A stretch of 64,000 nucleotides of DNA, taken from NCBI GenBank assembly GCA_006384855.1, contig VCJN01000708.1:1-64000 (forward strand). Direction: 5' to 3'. Made by a program: the position numbers and the translations under genes. Origin of the DNA: Tetraselmis striata. Lineage: Eukaryota > Chlorophyta > Chlorodendrophyceae > Chlorodendrales > Chlorodendraceae. Under the pieces are notes generated by a model. It had not been told where the DNA came from. It worked only from the letters and a program-made list of their open reading frames with translations, and searched no databases. Shown one piece after another: positions 12,042 to 21,953 of this stretch (positions are counted from its first letter, which is position 1; each line of letters starts with the position of its first letter).

Positions 12042-13199
12042 CTAGTAGCTTGTGGCTGCCCCATTGAGCTTCATGCACTCCTCCAACCTCCTGTGGATGC
12101 TGCCATGCAACTTCAGCAATAGTTGCTTCGGAATATTATCCCAAATCCTGTGCAAAGTTGGGATGAAGTTGTTGGTTGTCAAGGTGTCTGCCTCTTGCCT
12201 AAGCTGCCTCTCAACGTAAGCCCACAAATTCTCAATCCATGAAAGGTCGGGTGAGCATGCAGGCCAGTTTTCCATGAGCTTAAACTCTCTGTTGCGTAAG
12301 TATTCCATGGTCGAACGAGAGGTGTGCGCGCGGGCTCCATCTTGTTGAAAGATCCAGTCATTGCCATAACGGTTTGCCATGAGACTCCTGCATGCTGGCA
12401 GCATTTGCTCATGCAGTAGCTCCTTGTACACTCGCGAGTCCACATTTTTGTGCACTTTGCCTTCGATGGAAACTGTGTGGCCAGTCGTGCCTGCTGTGAC
12501 AAATAATGGCGTGGTGCCCCATTTGCTGACAGCAGCATACACATGGACCTTGTAGCCACCACGAACTGCCTCTGTGATGGGAGTCTCTCCATTACGCGCC
12601 ACCCACACCTTCTCCCCCTTGCTTCTACAATTGAAATAGAATAACTTGCTGTCCGACACCATGACGTTCCTCCAGCTCAGCCTGCTCCAAAACCTGGAAA
12701 ACGCAACACGATCGCTCTTGTGCCTGGCTGTCAGCCTTGGCTTCCTTTTCGGTCGCAAGCTGCGCATCCCCATGCCTTTCAGAGTGCGACGCACCGTCTC
12801 GGCAGTCACATCGATGTCAAGCTTGGTCTTGACGGTAGCTGCTATCTTCTTGCACGTGAAACGCTTCTGCACGCCGCGTTGTATCACCAAGCGCGCTGGA
12901 GACAACATCAAGCCCTTGCTTGGTCGGCCAGGCCGACATGCGTCGCGCACGTCGCCAGTGGCCTCGAACCGCTCCACCCACTTGCGCACCGTCTCCCACT
13001 TGGCTCCAAACATCTTTGCAGCTCGCGTATAGCTGCCGACTTTGTGATAGGCCACGACCATTCGCATTCGGCGCGTGTGCGCTAAATTCTCGGGCGCTGT
13101 CATGCTAGAACTGCCACTGGAGGTAGGGGCGCAACATGGGTGTGGGGCGAAGTGTTCTCTTTCGCGCCGACGGCGGGCATGTGGCTGCCTTTTAGGCAT
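12042..13199 (-). CDS. Tc1/mariner-type DDE transposase, intact
   Basis: A 385-residue ORF begins at ATG 13199 (MPKRQPHARRRRERE, a nuclear-localisation-like stretch). The frame stays open further upstream to 13280 but without a better ATG. Residues about 35-95 form a helix-turn-helix region (TRAAKMFGAKWETVRKWVER), followed by an SRPGRP-like hinge (CRPGRPSKG). The catalytic core is complete: first Asp in VMVSDSKLFYF, second in IFQQDGARAHTS, and Glu in SPDLSWIENLWA with 35 residues between the last two (34 in classical Tc1). Such enzymes cut and paste elements into TA sites. With no stop or frameshift it could be active. It lies between two direct copies of unit A, whose ends it may recognise (inference). 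Confidence 0.92.
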   Translation of the reverse strand: MPKRQPHARRRREREHFAPHPCCAPTSSGSSSMTAPENLAHTRRMRMVVAYHKVGSYTRAAKMFGAKWETVRKWVERFEATGDVRDACRPGRPSKGLMLSPARLVIQRGVQKRFTCKKIAATVKTKLDIDVTAETVRRTLKGMGMRSLRPKRKPRLTARHKSDRVAFSRFWSRLSWRNVMVSDSKLFYFNCRSKGEKVWVARNGETPITEAVRGGYKVHVYAAVSKWGTTPLFVTAGTTGHTVSIEGKVHKNVDSRVYKELLHEQMLPACRSLMANRYGNDWIFQQDGARAHTSRSTMEYLRNREFKLMENWPACSPDLSWIENLWAYVERQLRQEADTLTTNNFIPTLHRIWDNIPKQLLLKLHGSIHRRLEECMKLNGAATSY

Positions 13200-14548
13200 C
13201 TCGTCCTCGTAGGGCCACACAATCGGCTCCCGCGCATGATACTCGCGCAAAACGACCGAGTAAGCACGACCAGCACACACCCCTCCACATAAGTTTGGGG
13301 TCCTTTTTTGGCTGAATATGAAATGAAAAATTCTAGGGTATCTAAACGTAGGGCTTTAGGGCTGGAACCCGGGAATGTTTTAGGTTGTTATAAAACCTTT
13401 TGCTTGATAGGGTCTAAATTATAACCTATTACCCTAAGAATAGGGTATTGCGATCTGGCGCGAGGCTCAAAGGGCATGACGCAGTGATGCACAACAATAC
13501 ATGTTATTGGCACATATATGATGGCCCACATGCATAGAGCCTTGTATGGTGCAATGCCCGTAGATGTGTGAGGAAACATAGTAGCTCGCGGGGTGGGTGG
13601 GTTTGGGTGGGCATAGTCACGTAAGGCAGAGTGGGCACACGTGCGTGTGACGATGCTAGGACCAGTGCAGTTCTGCCCACTGCAAGCGACACCCCCTTGA
13701 CTTCAAACGCTTATAGCGGCTCAGGGAGTGCTCCAAAAATTCTAAAAAAATGCGCAAAAAAATCCTTGCGTCAAACGCGAGAGGTGATTCTCGAGTTTTG
13801 AGCACCTAGTTTGCACGTTTTGACCACTTTCTAGCGATGAACATAAAATACATCAATCACGGCATCATTTCGCAACACTCAGCCTCAACATGGGGGCGTA
13901 GCTTTGCGCTATGTGTGTCCCCTTAATCCATACGCATTTGGGTGACAGTGTTATGAATGTAGATGCACACGCACTGTGAGATTCAGATGTGACGTAAATG
14001 TGCCCTACTGGTGACGAACGACGACATACGGGGACGATACGGGACGGACGAGGGACGTGGATTTCATACCCAGTAGCGACGACTATCGCGCGCGACCTGT
14101 AAAGTACTATATGAATTTCTCGTTTCCATAATTTCATCAAATTGATATGCGCACGCGGGCTCGCGTGTCGCCCGCCGACGCGGAGTACCCGGGCTAAGTA
14201 CAGGCGGCTGCAAGTACTCGCTGCACATCGCTGCACATCGCCGCGGTGTGCCGCGATGTGCGCGCGGCACGACGGGCGGAGGTGTGGGCGGATGTAGGTG
14301 GTACGGTAGGTGGTAGGCGGTAGGTGGTGTTCGTAGGTGCGCGTTTTAATGCAGCCGCCCTAACTGCTGATGATTGTGTAACGCCCCAGCACGCGCATGA
14401 AGTACGGGGTCGCCTCACGGTCACCGCCGCTCACCGTTGAATCAAGCGCGGACAGCCGCGCACTCGCATCTGTGTTGCCTGCCGGTGGTGGGTTACATCC
14501 ACCCCAACTCTCAACCCCCCCCCCGCCCCCCGCGCGCGGCAGCAGGCA

Positions 14549-16651
14549 TGCCGGCAAAGGGATGGATAGCGAGTGTGTCGAAGGATGGCGTGTACACATG
14601 CAAGCACTGCCACGGCATCGCGACGGGTAGTAGTGAAAGGACGGCGCGAGAGCGGCACTTCCGGAAATACCCGAACTGTAGCCACTCGTTGAAGCGTGCG
14701 GCTAAGTTGCGCCGCAAGGCCGCCTTATCACAAGCAGCACCAGCAGGGGCGGCAGCAGCAGCAGCAGCAACAAGCGCGGCAGCAGGAGTAGCTGCAGCCG
14801 TCGGAAACGGCCCGCGGGCGCCGGTCTCGGACGACGGCGGCTCGAAGGTGGACGATGTGATGGGCGTGGGGGAGGACCCCGTTGGCGAAGACGGTATGGA
14901 CATCGACGCGCCTGCGTGGCCGCCGGCGGGCGTCGAACCCGCGATGAGGGCGTGATATGGAAAGGCGATCCCGGCGACTTCTACATGAAGGTCATCGCCA
15001 AGAAGTTCCGGGGAGTATGGCACTACGGCGTGATAACCGGCGTCGTTACCGAGTGGGTGTTGGAGGACTACGGCGGGGCGACCCAGTGGCGCGCTGTTTT
15101 CGAGGACGGTGACATTGTGGACCTTCTGCGTTCAGAGGTGAGTGGGCCCGGCCTGCGTGCTGGTGGCACCACTCAACTGCGGTTGTATGGAATCACACGC
15201 ACCCGCCCGGTCGGCGTGGCAGGTTGTGGAGGCTATGGCGGCTGCCCAGGAGCACCCCCCTGTGGATGCGGACGGGGATGCTCGCTTGGTAACCGTCCAT
15301 CAAGGCGATGACTTGTCCAGTGAATCACGCACCTTGCCCGGCGTGCGTTCAACACAACCCGGCTGGCGGAGGCCAAGCAGAACACTGGCTGCCATGGCGT
15401 GTGCCATGTGCATGTGGTCCTGGGCTATGTCAGCATGATCAACCTCTTCCCCCTCGCGCCGTTCCACCTGTTTTTTTTTGGCTTGGGAAGGGACTTATGG
15501 AGGAAATTTGTCACCGTGCAGGGCCACATTGGATTCCGAGCTATGAAGCAGGAAGACCGGCGCCAGGCTTTAGTCCCGATACCCAGCAACTTTGAACGCG
15601 GGTTGCGCCCTTCGTTTGCAGTGTCCAAGAATCGAAAGGTAACCCCCCCCCACCCCCCCCCGGGCGTGGGCGTGGGCGTGGGCGTGGGCGTGACGGCATT
15701 CCCCTCCATGACTGCAGGGTCAGGCAAGGTGACGGTGCAGTCCGGCTGGGTCATGGAGGACTGCTTGCACCACATGGAAACGTTTTCCATTCTTAACGCC
15801 GGTCCGCTGCTCGAGGAGGCCCGGGTGAAGGCGATCATGACCGAGAAGGAGCTTCGCGTCCCTAGGCGGTGCTTGGGCACATGTACAAGCGCATGCAAGG
15901 AGCTGCGTGGTTCGTCACGCGGTGGGGGTTGCAGAATGTGGTGACGGAGGAGGACGGCCCCGAGCGCAAGGCGCAGGTGGACGCGCTCACTAGGGAGGGG
16001 AGGACTCGATACCCCGCGCGGCGCCAAGGCGCGGCGGCCGGGGCAGCGCGGCGCCAAGGCGCGGCGGCCGGGGCAGCGCGGCGCCAAGGCGCGGCGGCCG
16101 GGGCAGCGCGGCGCCAAGGCGCGGCGGCCGGGGCAGCGCGGCGCCAAGGCGCGGCGGCCGGGGCAGCGCGGCGCCAAGACAGCGGCGGCCGGGGCAGCGC
16201 GGCGCCAAGACAGCGGCGGCCGGGGCAGCGCGGCGCCAAGACAGCGGCGGCCGGGGCAGCGCGGCGCCAAGACAGCGGCGGCCGGGGCAGCGCGGCGCCA
16301 AGACAGCGGCGGCCGGGGCAGCGCGGCGCCAAGACAGCGGCGGCCGGGGCAGCGCGGCGCCAAGACAGCGGCGGCCGGGGCAGCGCGGCGCCAAGACAGC
16401 GGCGGCCGGGGCAGCGCGGCGCCAAGACAGCGGCGGCCGGGGCAGCGCGGCGCCAAGACAGCGGCGGCCGGGGCAGCGCGGCGCCAAGACAGCGCATACA
16501 GCGGAATCGGCGGAAAGGGATGCATTACAAGCTGTGGACGGCAGCCGCTGAAAACTATGCGGTCATGCCGCAACAACCCCAGCACTGGCTTCTGGATACC
16601 TCTGATCTGGCTGACGGCGGCGGGCTGCGGGATGCAGGGCCGCATGACTGA
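14549..16651 (+). CDS. Spliced CACTA gene: zinc finger, Tudor-like, TNP2-like segment
   Basis: An ATG at 14549 opens a segment with a C-x2-C...H...C cluster (YTCKHCHG...RERHFRKYPNC), like a BED-type finger, then an Ala-rich linker. A second segment (about 14950-15136) contains KKFRGVWHYGVI and WRAVFEDGDIVDLLRSE, the pattern of plant-type Tudor/PTM domains. It ends at a GTGAGT donor. A short exon (about 15223-15288, VVEAMAAAQEHPP) follows, then one from about 15380 with TGCHGVCHVHVVLGYVSMIN and FHLFFFGLGRDLWRKFV. This resembles the TNP2 motif 'G..G.S.L..L..F......MH...LG'. Further segments lie at about 15716-15850, and the 3' part runs into the minisatellite. Joins were not all solved and the full transposase core was not found, so it may be decayed. 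Confidence 0.45.
16021..16495 (+). repeat. GC-rich minisatellite, 5 x 30 bp then 10 x 31 bp
   Basis: Five 30-bp units (GCGCCAAGGCGCGGCGGCCG...) occupy 16021-16170. Ten 31-bp units that differ by 'AAGACAGCGG' in place of 'AAGGCGCGG' occupy 16171-16480, with a partial unit to 16494. Units are almost identical within each class. All frames on the minus strand and one on the plus strand stay open across it. Confidence 0.95.
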
Positions 16652-16897
16652 GGTGGCGGTGCTGGTGAGCCCGCAGAGTCTGCATGCGGCGGAGGCGGCG
16701 CAGCCGCATAGGCACTAGACAATGCTCTGAAGCGAGCCCCAATTGTCTGCCCAGCGCCTGCCCCAATGTAACGCACCAGCTTGGCAGCAATTGGCAGCTC
16801 TTTTGCCCCCCCCCTCCACCCCACAGACACACTACCAATACCAATTTCTCATCCCGGCGGGCAGTTGATGCGTATACCCAGGCTTGTGCGTACGCAG

Positions 16898-16927
16898 TGC
16901 GGGGGGGGGGGGGGGGGGGGGGGGGGG
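16898..16927 (+). repeat. Poly(G) tract
   Basis: A run of about 26 G within the CACTA-like element, downstream of the TNP2-like gene. Confidence 0.9.
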
Positions 16928-17089
16928 AATCACTATAGCTAAGCTAGTGATGTGAGATATGAGTGCAGCAACAGATATTGTGCAAGATATAATACGATGG
17001 CATGCAAGCGGGTCCCCGCTCTTCCACAATCATTGGCCCTGCTCCCTCTTGCCCCGCCCCCGGTGCCCTTTAGCTGCTCTCAGCATCCC

Positions 17090-17240
17090 GAGTGGGATGG
17101 GCGGGGCAGCGGTTGCTACCGAGTGAGGCGTAGCATCGTTTGCAGTGGCAACGCAGCCTTTCCGGTGTGACGCCGCCTGGATGTAACCCAGCAGTACGCG
17201 CAAAGTGCAAGTGCAAGCTGCTGATGGCGGGGATCCCGCG

Positions 17241-17274
<34 letters not shown>

Positions 17275-17410
17275 CGGCTGTGGGATAGGCGCGGCAGCGG
17301 TTGCTACAGAGTGAGGCGTCGCATTGTTTGCAGTAGCAACGCAGCCTTTCCGGTTGCATAGTGTGACGCAGCCTGGATGTAACCCAGCAGTACGCGCAAA
17401 GTGCAAGTGT
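17090..17410 (+). repeat. Two direct ~135-bp repeats flanking a poly(G) tract
   Basis: The stretch 'cagcggttgctac.gagtgaggcgt..cat.gtttgcagt.gcaacgcagcctttccggt' (broken here for length) occurs at about 17107-17168 and 17294-17355. Each is followed by 'tggatgtaacccagcagtac' and 'gcgcaaagtgcaagtg'. A G run of about 28 separates the copies. Confidence 0.85.
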
Positions 17411-17451
17411 TACACGTCCGTGTGCCCCACCCAATGACATTGCGCCCGACC

Positions 17452-18153
17452 TCACTGACGGCATGTCTCGCTCTCCTTCAGCTCCTGGGCCGTCCGCCGC
17501 CTCACCCTGCGCACCCTACCAGCCGCGCGTGCCTTCTCGGAAGCCTCACACACGGCGGCGCGAGTCGCGTCGTGGAACGCGTCCCTGACATGGCGGAACT
17601 CCGCCCTCTTCGTGGCCGTGGTCGGGCAGGGGACTGCCCGCTGATGGGTCGCCATGCATGGGTACTTGGGGCCGCACAAAGCCGGGGTGCCGTCGCAGCA
17701 ACACTCCCAGTCCGTCCGTTGGCCGCAGTCCACGCATGACGGGCGTCCGGCCAGGACACGCACATGATAGTGCATGTGGCCGCCTCCCGCCACTGCTCGT
17801 AGTGCTCCGGTCAACATGGCGACGAGCAAGTCGGCATGTCCCGCAGGTGGCTGCGGGGCGGGTGGCGCGAGCGCAGCCTCGCTCGCCTCGACAACCCCCT
17901 CAGCCCGATCAGTCGCCTCGACCACGGCCTCCTCTGCCTCCTGACGCGGCGCACCAGGCGCATCATCGTCGCCTGGCAGGGCGTCCCCCCCCGCAACGGC
18001 GCCGTCGGCGGTGGCCGACGCCGTCGTGGCGGGGTGTTGTGAGGAGGTGGCCCTAGACATAGGTGGGGCCGGCACCGCCATGTGTTGCTCCACATGCGGT
18101 GCGGTTCCTGACGCGACAGCTCCGTCGCACCAGTACCGGCGCCGGCACCCCAC
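17452..18153 (-). CDS. Cys-rich ORF inside the CACTA element
   Basis: A 233-residue minus-strand ORF. The N-terminal half is Ala/Pro-rich and low complexity. Residues about 150-185 carry CVDCGQRTDWECC, then LCGPKYPCMATH, giving a C-x2-C-x6-C-C...C...C-x3-H cluster. This spacing resembles the zinc-finger tail of PiggyBac-type transposases, which recruits DNA or chromatin. The C-terminus is basic (RVRRVRRRT). No catalytic domain is visible here. It may be the second exon of a spliced TE gene, or a helper protein like TNP1 of other CACTA elements. The assignment is inference. Confidence 0.5.
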   Translation of the reverse strand: MGCRRRYWCDGAVASGTAPHVEQHMAVPAPPMSRATSSQHPATTASATADGAVAGGDALPGDDDAPGAPRQEAEEAVVEATDRAEGVVEASEAALAPPAPQPPAGHADLLVAMLTGALRAVAGGGHMHYHVRVLAGRPSCVDCGQRTDWECCCDGTPALCGPKYPCMATHQRAVPCPTTATKRAEFRHVRDAFHDATRAAVCEASEKARAAGRVRRVRRRTAQELKESETCRQ

Positions 18154-18183
18154 GCACGCCTGCTGGGCTTACCACCAACCGGC

Positions 18184-18684
18184 ATGTTTCCTTTGGGAGG
18201 CGGTTCATCCGCGTCGGAGGTGAGCGGCGGTGCCTGTGTGGGTGTGGATACTGCCCGGCCATTAGGGCTCCCGCCGCCTGTCGCTCCGCCGACCCACGCC
18301 GCGGCGTGTGCTGCGCCCCGCATAGTCGCCTCGAATATAATATACATGACGCGGGGACGGGGGGGGATTCGTGCGTTTCGTATGTCGGCGGAAAGGCGTG
18401 CGAAGCTGCGGCTGGCGAAGGTGGTGGAAGTAAGCGTGGCGGCGTCGGCGGCGTATTACCGTGCGTGCATGCGTGCGCAACCCCGCGGCAGCAAGCGCCG
18501 GACTCGGCGTGTGCCAGCGGCAGAGCTGCGAAGCCATGGACACGGTACGGGATGCCAAGTCTGGCTAAGCAACTGCCGAGGCTGGCGGCTTAACCCCCAT
18601 GTCCGGCGGTTGAGGGACGGAAAGTGCGTAGAAGTTGATCGGGAAAGCGGGCATATAAGCCTGGCTGTGCTAGGTTCATATTAA
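18184..18684 (+). CDS. Small basic hypothetical ORF in the CACTA element
   Basis: A 166-residue ORF that starts near the 5' end of the divergent Cys-rich ORF. The stretch from an internal methionine (about 18344) reads MTRGRGGIRAFRMSAERRAK and is Arg/Lys-rich, so a nucleic-acid-binding role is possible. I recognise no family. It may be only part of a spliced gene or a chance frame in GC-rich DNA. Confidence 0.3.
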   Translation: MFPLGGGSSASEVSGGACVGVDTARPLGLPPPVAPPTHAAACAAPRIVASNIIYMTRGRGGIRAFRMSAERRAKLRLAKVVEVSVAASAAYYRACMRAQPRGSKRRTRRVPAAELRSHGHGTGCQVWLSNCRGWRLNPHVRRLRDGKCVEVDRESGHISLAVLGSY

Positions 18685-19064
18685 GTAATGGCGGTTTGTG
18701 CTAAGTAATTCTTAGGGGTAGACCATGCAGCGCAGGTAGGGGGCGGTATAAATGAGGCCGGGCACATATACTGCTCCACGAAACGACACTGTCGCACGTG
18801 TAGTTGAATAGACGCCCCCCCCCCCCCCCCCCCCCCCGGGTCGGCCCGCCGGGTCGGCCCGCCGACCCGCCACGGCATGTAATATTTGTCATGCATCGCC
18901 GGGGTATGTGTGAGTGGATGCCCCGCCGCCACATCCCCCCCCCCCCCCCCCCCCCCCCCCATTTACACTTGTGCACTCATAAAGTTTGGGCTGGTTTCGG
19001 AGCAATACATGTACGTATGTATATACATACAATGGAACGTAGGACCTGCGCGGAAAGAGGGGGG
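18685..19064. other. Non-coding stretch with two poly(C) tracts
   Basis: Holds C runs at about 18813-18838 and 18936-18960. No coding signal is seen. Confidence 0.6.
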
Positions 19065-20219
19065 GCTGGCGGAATGCGTTGGGGGTGCGTAGAGTAGCGT
19101 GTTGGTGAGATTCGGGGTGCATCGGACGCCGGATGCCCATCCACCCAGCGTAAAAGACGCCTACGTAATATTCACACTATATATATTCACACGCAAATGT
19201 GTGAAAACCGGACATTCCGTGCGTGCCGGATGGGTGGGAATACGGCGTCCGATGCAGCCAAAACCCCAGCAACACGCTATTCTGTGCACCGCCAATGCAC
19301 TCCGCCAGCACCGCCTCATTCTCTGTCGATTTCGAAAACGCCTTCACATTACCCACCGGTAATTGCAATTGCCACCGTGTAATGTTGTCACGATGTGCGC
19401 ACACAACAACACTTACTACCGGTTCCGACGCGGATGGAGGCGGGGCTTGCGGAGTGAGTTGGGGGTGCGTAGAGTAGCGTGCTGCAAATAATTGGGGTGC
19501 ATCGGACGCCGGATGCCCACCCACCCGGCGTAAAAGACGCGTAATATTCACACTTTATTAACACACAAATGTGTGAAAACCGGACATTCCGTGCCGGATG
19601 GGTGGGAATACGGCGTCCGATGCAGCCAAAACCCCAGCAACACGCTATTCTGTGCACCGCCAATGCACTCCGCCAGCACCGCCACATTCTCTGTCGATTT
19701 CGAAAACGCCTTCACATTGTCCACCGCTAATTGCAATTGCCGTGTAATGTTGTCACGATGTGCGCACACAACAACACTTACTACCGGTTCCGACGCGGAT
19801 GGAGGCGAGGCTTGCGGAGTGCGTTGGGGGTGCGTAGAGTAGCGTGCTGCAAATAATTGGGGTGCATCGGACGCCGGATGCCCATCCACCCGGCGTAAAA
19901 GACGCGTAATATTCACACTGCTTTATTAACACACAAATGTGTGAAAACCGGACATTCCGTGCCGGATGGGTGGGAATACGGCGTCCGATGCAGCCAAAAC
20001 CCCAGCAACACGCTATTCTGTGCACCGCCAATGCACTCCGCCAGCACCGCCTCATTCTCTGTCGATTTCGAAAACGCCTTCACATTATCCACCGCTAATA
20101 ATTGCAATTGCCACCGTTTAATGTTGTCACGATGTGCGCACACAACAACACTTACTACCGGTTCCGACGCGGATGGAGGCGAGGCTTGCGGAGTGCACTT
20201 GCGGTGCACAGACTAGCGG
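19065..20219 (+). repeat. Tandem array of ~370-bp units with inverted arms
   Basis: Units begin with 'gtgtgaaaaccggacattcc' at 19199, 19572 and 19940 (periods 373 and 368 bp). A partial unit precedes at 19065-19198 and the last is cut at about 20205. Units are nearly identical. Near each junction 'tgcatcggacgccggatgcc' faces the inverse 'ggcgtccgatgca', for example 19499-19529 against 19592-19624. Transcripts or single strands could therefore form a long hairpin around a 'cacac..aaat..gtgtg' core. ORFs in the array are repeats of each other and not convincing genes. Confidence 0.9.
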
Positions 20220-20311
20220 GAGACTAGACCCATTGTCGCTTATTTACAAGCACGGGCGGTGCTGCCAGACCTGATCGTCTACGGCCGATATAATATTCAC
20301 ACTATATTAAC

Positions 20312-20356
20312 ATCGGTGCACACCGCCGCACACCGCCGCACACCGCCGCACACCGC
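20312..20356 (+). repeat. 10-bp tandem repeat (CACACCGCCG)n
   Basis: About four copies of CACACCGCCG just after the ~370-bp array. Confidence 0.85.
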
Positions 20357-20589
20357 TGCGCGCGCACATTCGTCGCACACATTATCCCGGATTCACTCGC
20401 CGTATCCATTACGCCGTGCTACTTCAACAATAAACATTGCGAAATTACACCGACACAATGCCGCACCGACTAGCTCTTGACAATACGTGCATATAAATAG
20501 TAGTGGCGCGCTGCTCCTCGCCTCCGATGTGTCGTTGACTGCTGCGGAAGGCGGTCGTCGACTGGGTGTTAGTTTCTCCACCTCGGCCG

Positions 20590-20627
20590 CCCCCCCCCCC
20601 CCCCCCCCCCGCCCCCCCCCCCCCCCC
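20590..20627 (+). repeat. Poly(C) tract interrupted by one G
   Basis: About 20 C, one G, then about 16 C, upstream of the Lys/Glu-rich ORF. Confidence 0.9.
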
Positions 20628-20645
20628 TTCACCGCTCACAGCGCC

Positions 20646-21234
20646 ATGGCCGACCTCGCCCCCCCGGGCAAAAGTGGGCGGCGAGCCTTGTTGTCTCGCG
20701 TGTCCGCGCCGCCGGCATCGAGGAGGACGAGAAAGACATGAGGAAACCCGTGACAAGGTGGGCGCGCAACAAAACACTCCATCCTCCGCATTAGCACGCA
20801 CCCACTCGTGGCTAACTTGTGCCGCGCGCAGGTTCGTCCGGGAGCGCCGTAAGGCCCACCTCAACGCCAAGGCTTCCACAGTGCCAGCGGCGCAACTCGT
20901 GGTGGCCGAGGAGGCCGCATCCTCAGCCGCTTAAAGGCGAAACGATTGTGGCTTGTTGTGGGTGTCTGGGCACAGGGGGCGTCCCGACGCCAAGGTAAGG
21001 AAGCTCATGGCGGCGTCGTCGACGGCACAGCCTCCCGGGGTGGTGAAGACACTGACGGATGACAAGAAGCGGAAGAGGCCAGTGAAGAAACGCCGAGGTA
21101 AGAAACTGACGGTCGCGGAGTCGGAGGCGGAGTCGGAGGCGCAGGCGGAGGCGGAGGCGGAGGCGGAGGCGGAGGCAGCGAGATCGTCGAAGCGGAGGGT
21201 CCCCCGGGCACGCAAGAACAAGAACAAGCAGTAG
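20646..21234 (+). CDS. Small Lys/Glu-rich gene in the CACTA element, possibly spliced
   Basis: A first exon candidate starts at ATG 20646 (MADLAPPGKSGRRALLSR). A middle segment at about 20832-20932 contains RFVRERRKAHLNAKAS and a stop. A third ORF at 21008-21234 starts MAASSTAQPPGVVKTLTDDK. That ORF continues with a basic KRKRPVKKRRGKK stretch, then an (EA)n repeat coded by GGAGGC units, and ends KKNKNKQ-like. The basic and acidic blocks suggest a nuclear protein, as in accessory proteins of CACTA elements. The link between the three parts is not established and the family is unknown. Confidence 0.35.
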
Positions 21235-21239
21235 CCCCC

Positions 21240-21953
21240 GCCCCCTTTACCCCCCCCCCCCCCCCCCCCCCCCCCCCAGGGCGGGAGCGGCTGGCGGCGA
21301 GGGGGGGCGGGGGGGGGCGGGGCGGGCGTGGTCCCCCCGCCCCCGCACCCCCCCCCCCCCCCCGGGCCACATCCCCCGATGGCAGCTGTCGCGAATATTG
21401 TAATTCAATCATTCTTCGGCAAACCGCTGCCTGCCCCCGCCCTCCCCCTCGCGAATATTTATGTAACGTGAGCACTCTTTGGCAAAACATGGCAGCCAAA
21501 CCGCCCATCTGATGACCTTTGATCGGACGGCTGGCAGGCCCGATCAGCAGTACTAGTACTGCAAATTCCCCAGTGTTACCAAATACGTACGGCTGCGATT
21601 TGCGCTCCCATGTACTAATAGTCGTACTTATCCACAGGACGACTAGGGTTCGTGCCCGGGTACCGGGTACCGGGTACTACATCCCCGGTACCGGCGTCAT
21701 AAATATATCGCGTACTACCCGGTACTACACGGACAACCTTGTACCTTGTACGTCAGTGCCATGTACGCTTCACCGGGCTGGTACGGCTACCAGAATGATG
21801 ACAAAAAGGATTTATCGCCCGCCGGCAATAACGCCGGATGTACTCGCACGTAACTGGATGGACGTGCCGCCACCAGCAGCAGCCTTCACGGATAAATAAT
21901 AGTCGCTAGTAGTAGTGCTTCGTCACCTGTATGTCACATCTGAATCTCACAGT
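21240..21953. other. Right subterminal region of the CACTA element
   Basis: Contains poly(C) at about 21250-21277, C/G-rich tracts to 21364, a (GGTACC)-type palindromic cluster at about 21655-21690, and TAGTCGCTA at 21900-21908. No gene is supported. Confidence 0.6.

Noticed and set aside
16021..16495. CRISPR-like array
   Set aside because: Units are contiguous without unique spacers, and the genome is eukaryotic.
15862..16645. Long minus-strand ORFs (up to 406 codons) over the minisatellite
   Set aside because: They result from the stop-free 30/31-bp repeat and overlap the plus-strand element gene.
19177..20216. Repeated ORFs of 84-124 codons in the ~370-bp array
   Set aside because: They are the same frame repeated in each tandem unit on both strands, with no protein-like features.
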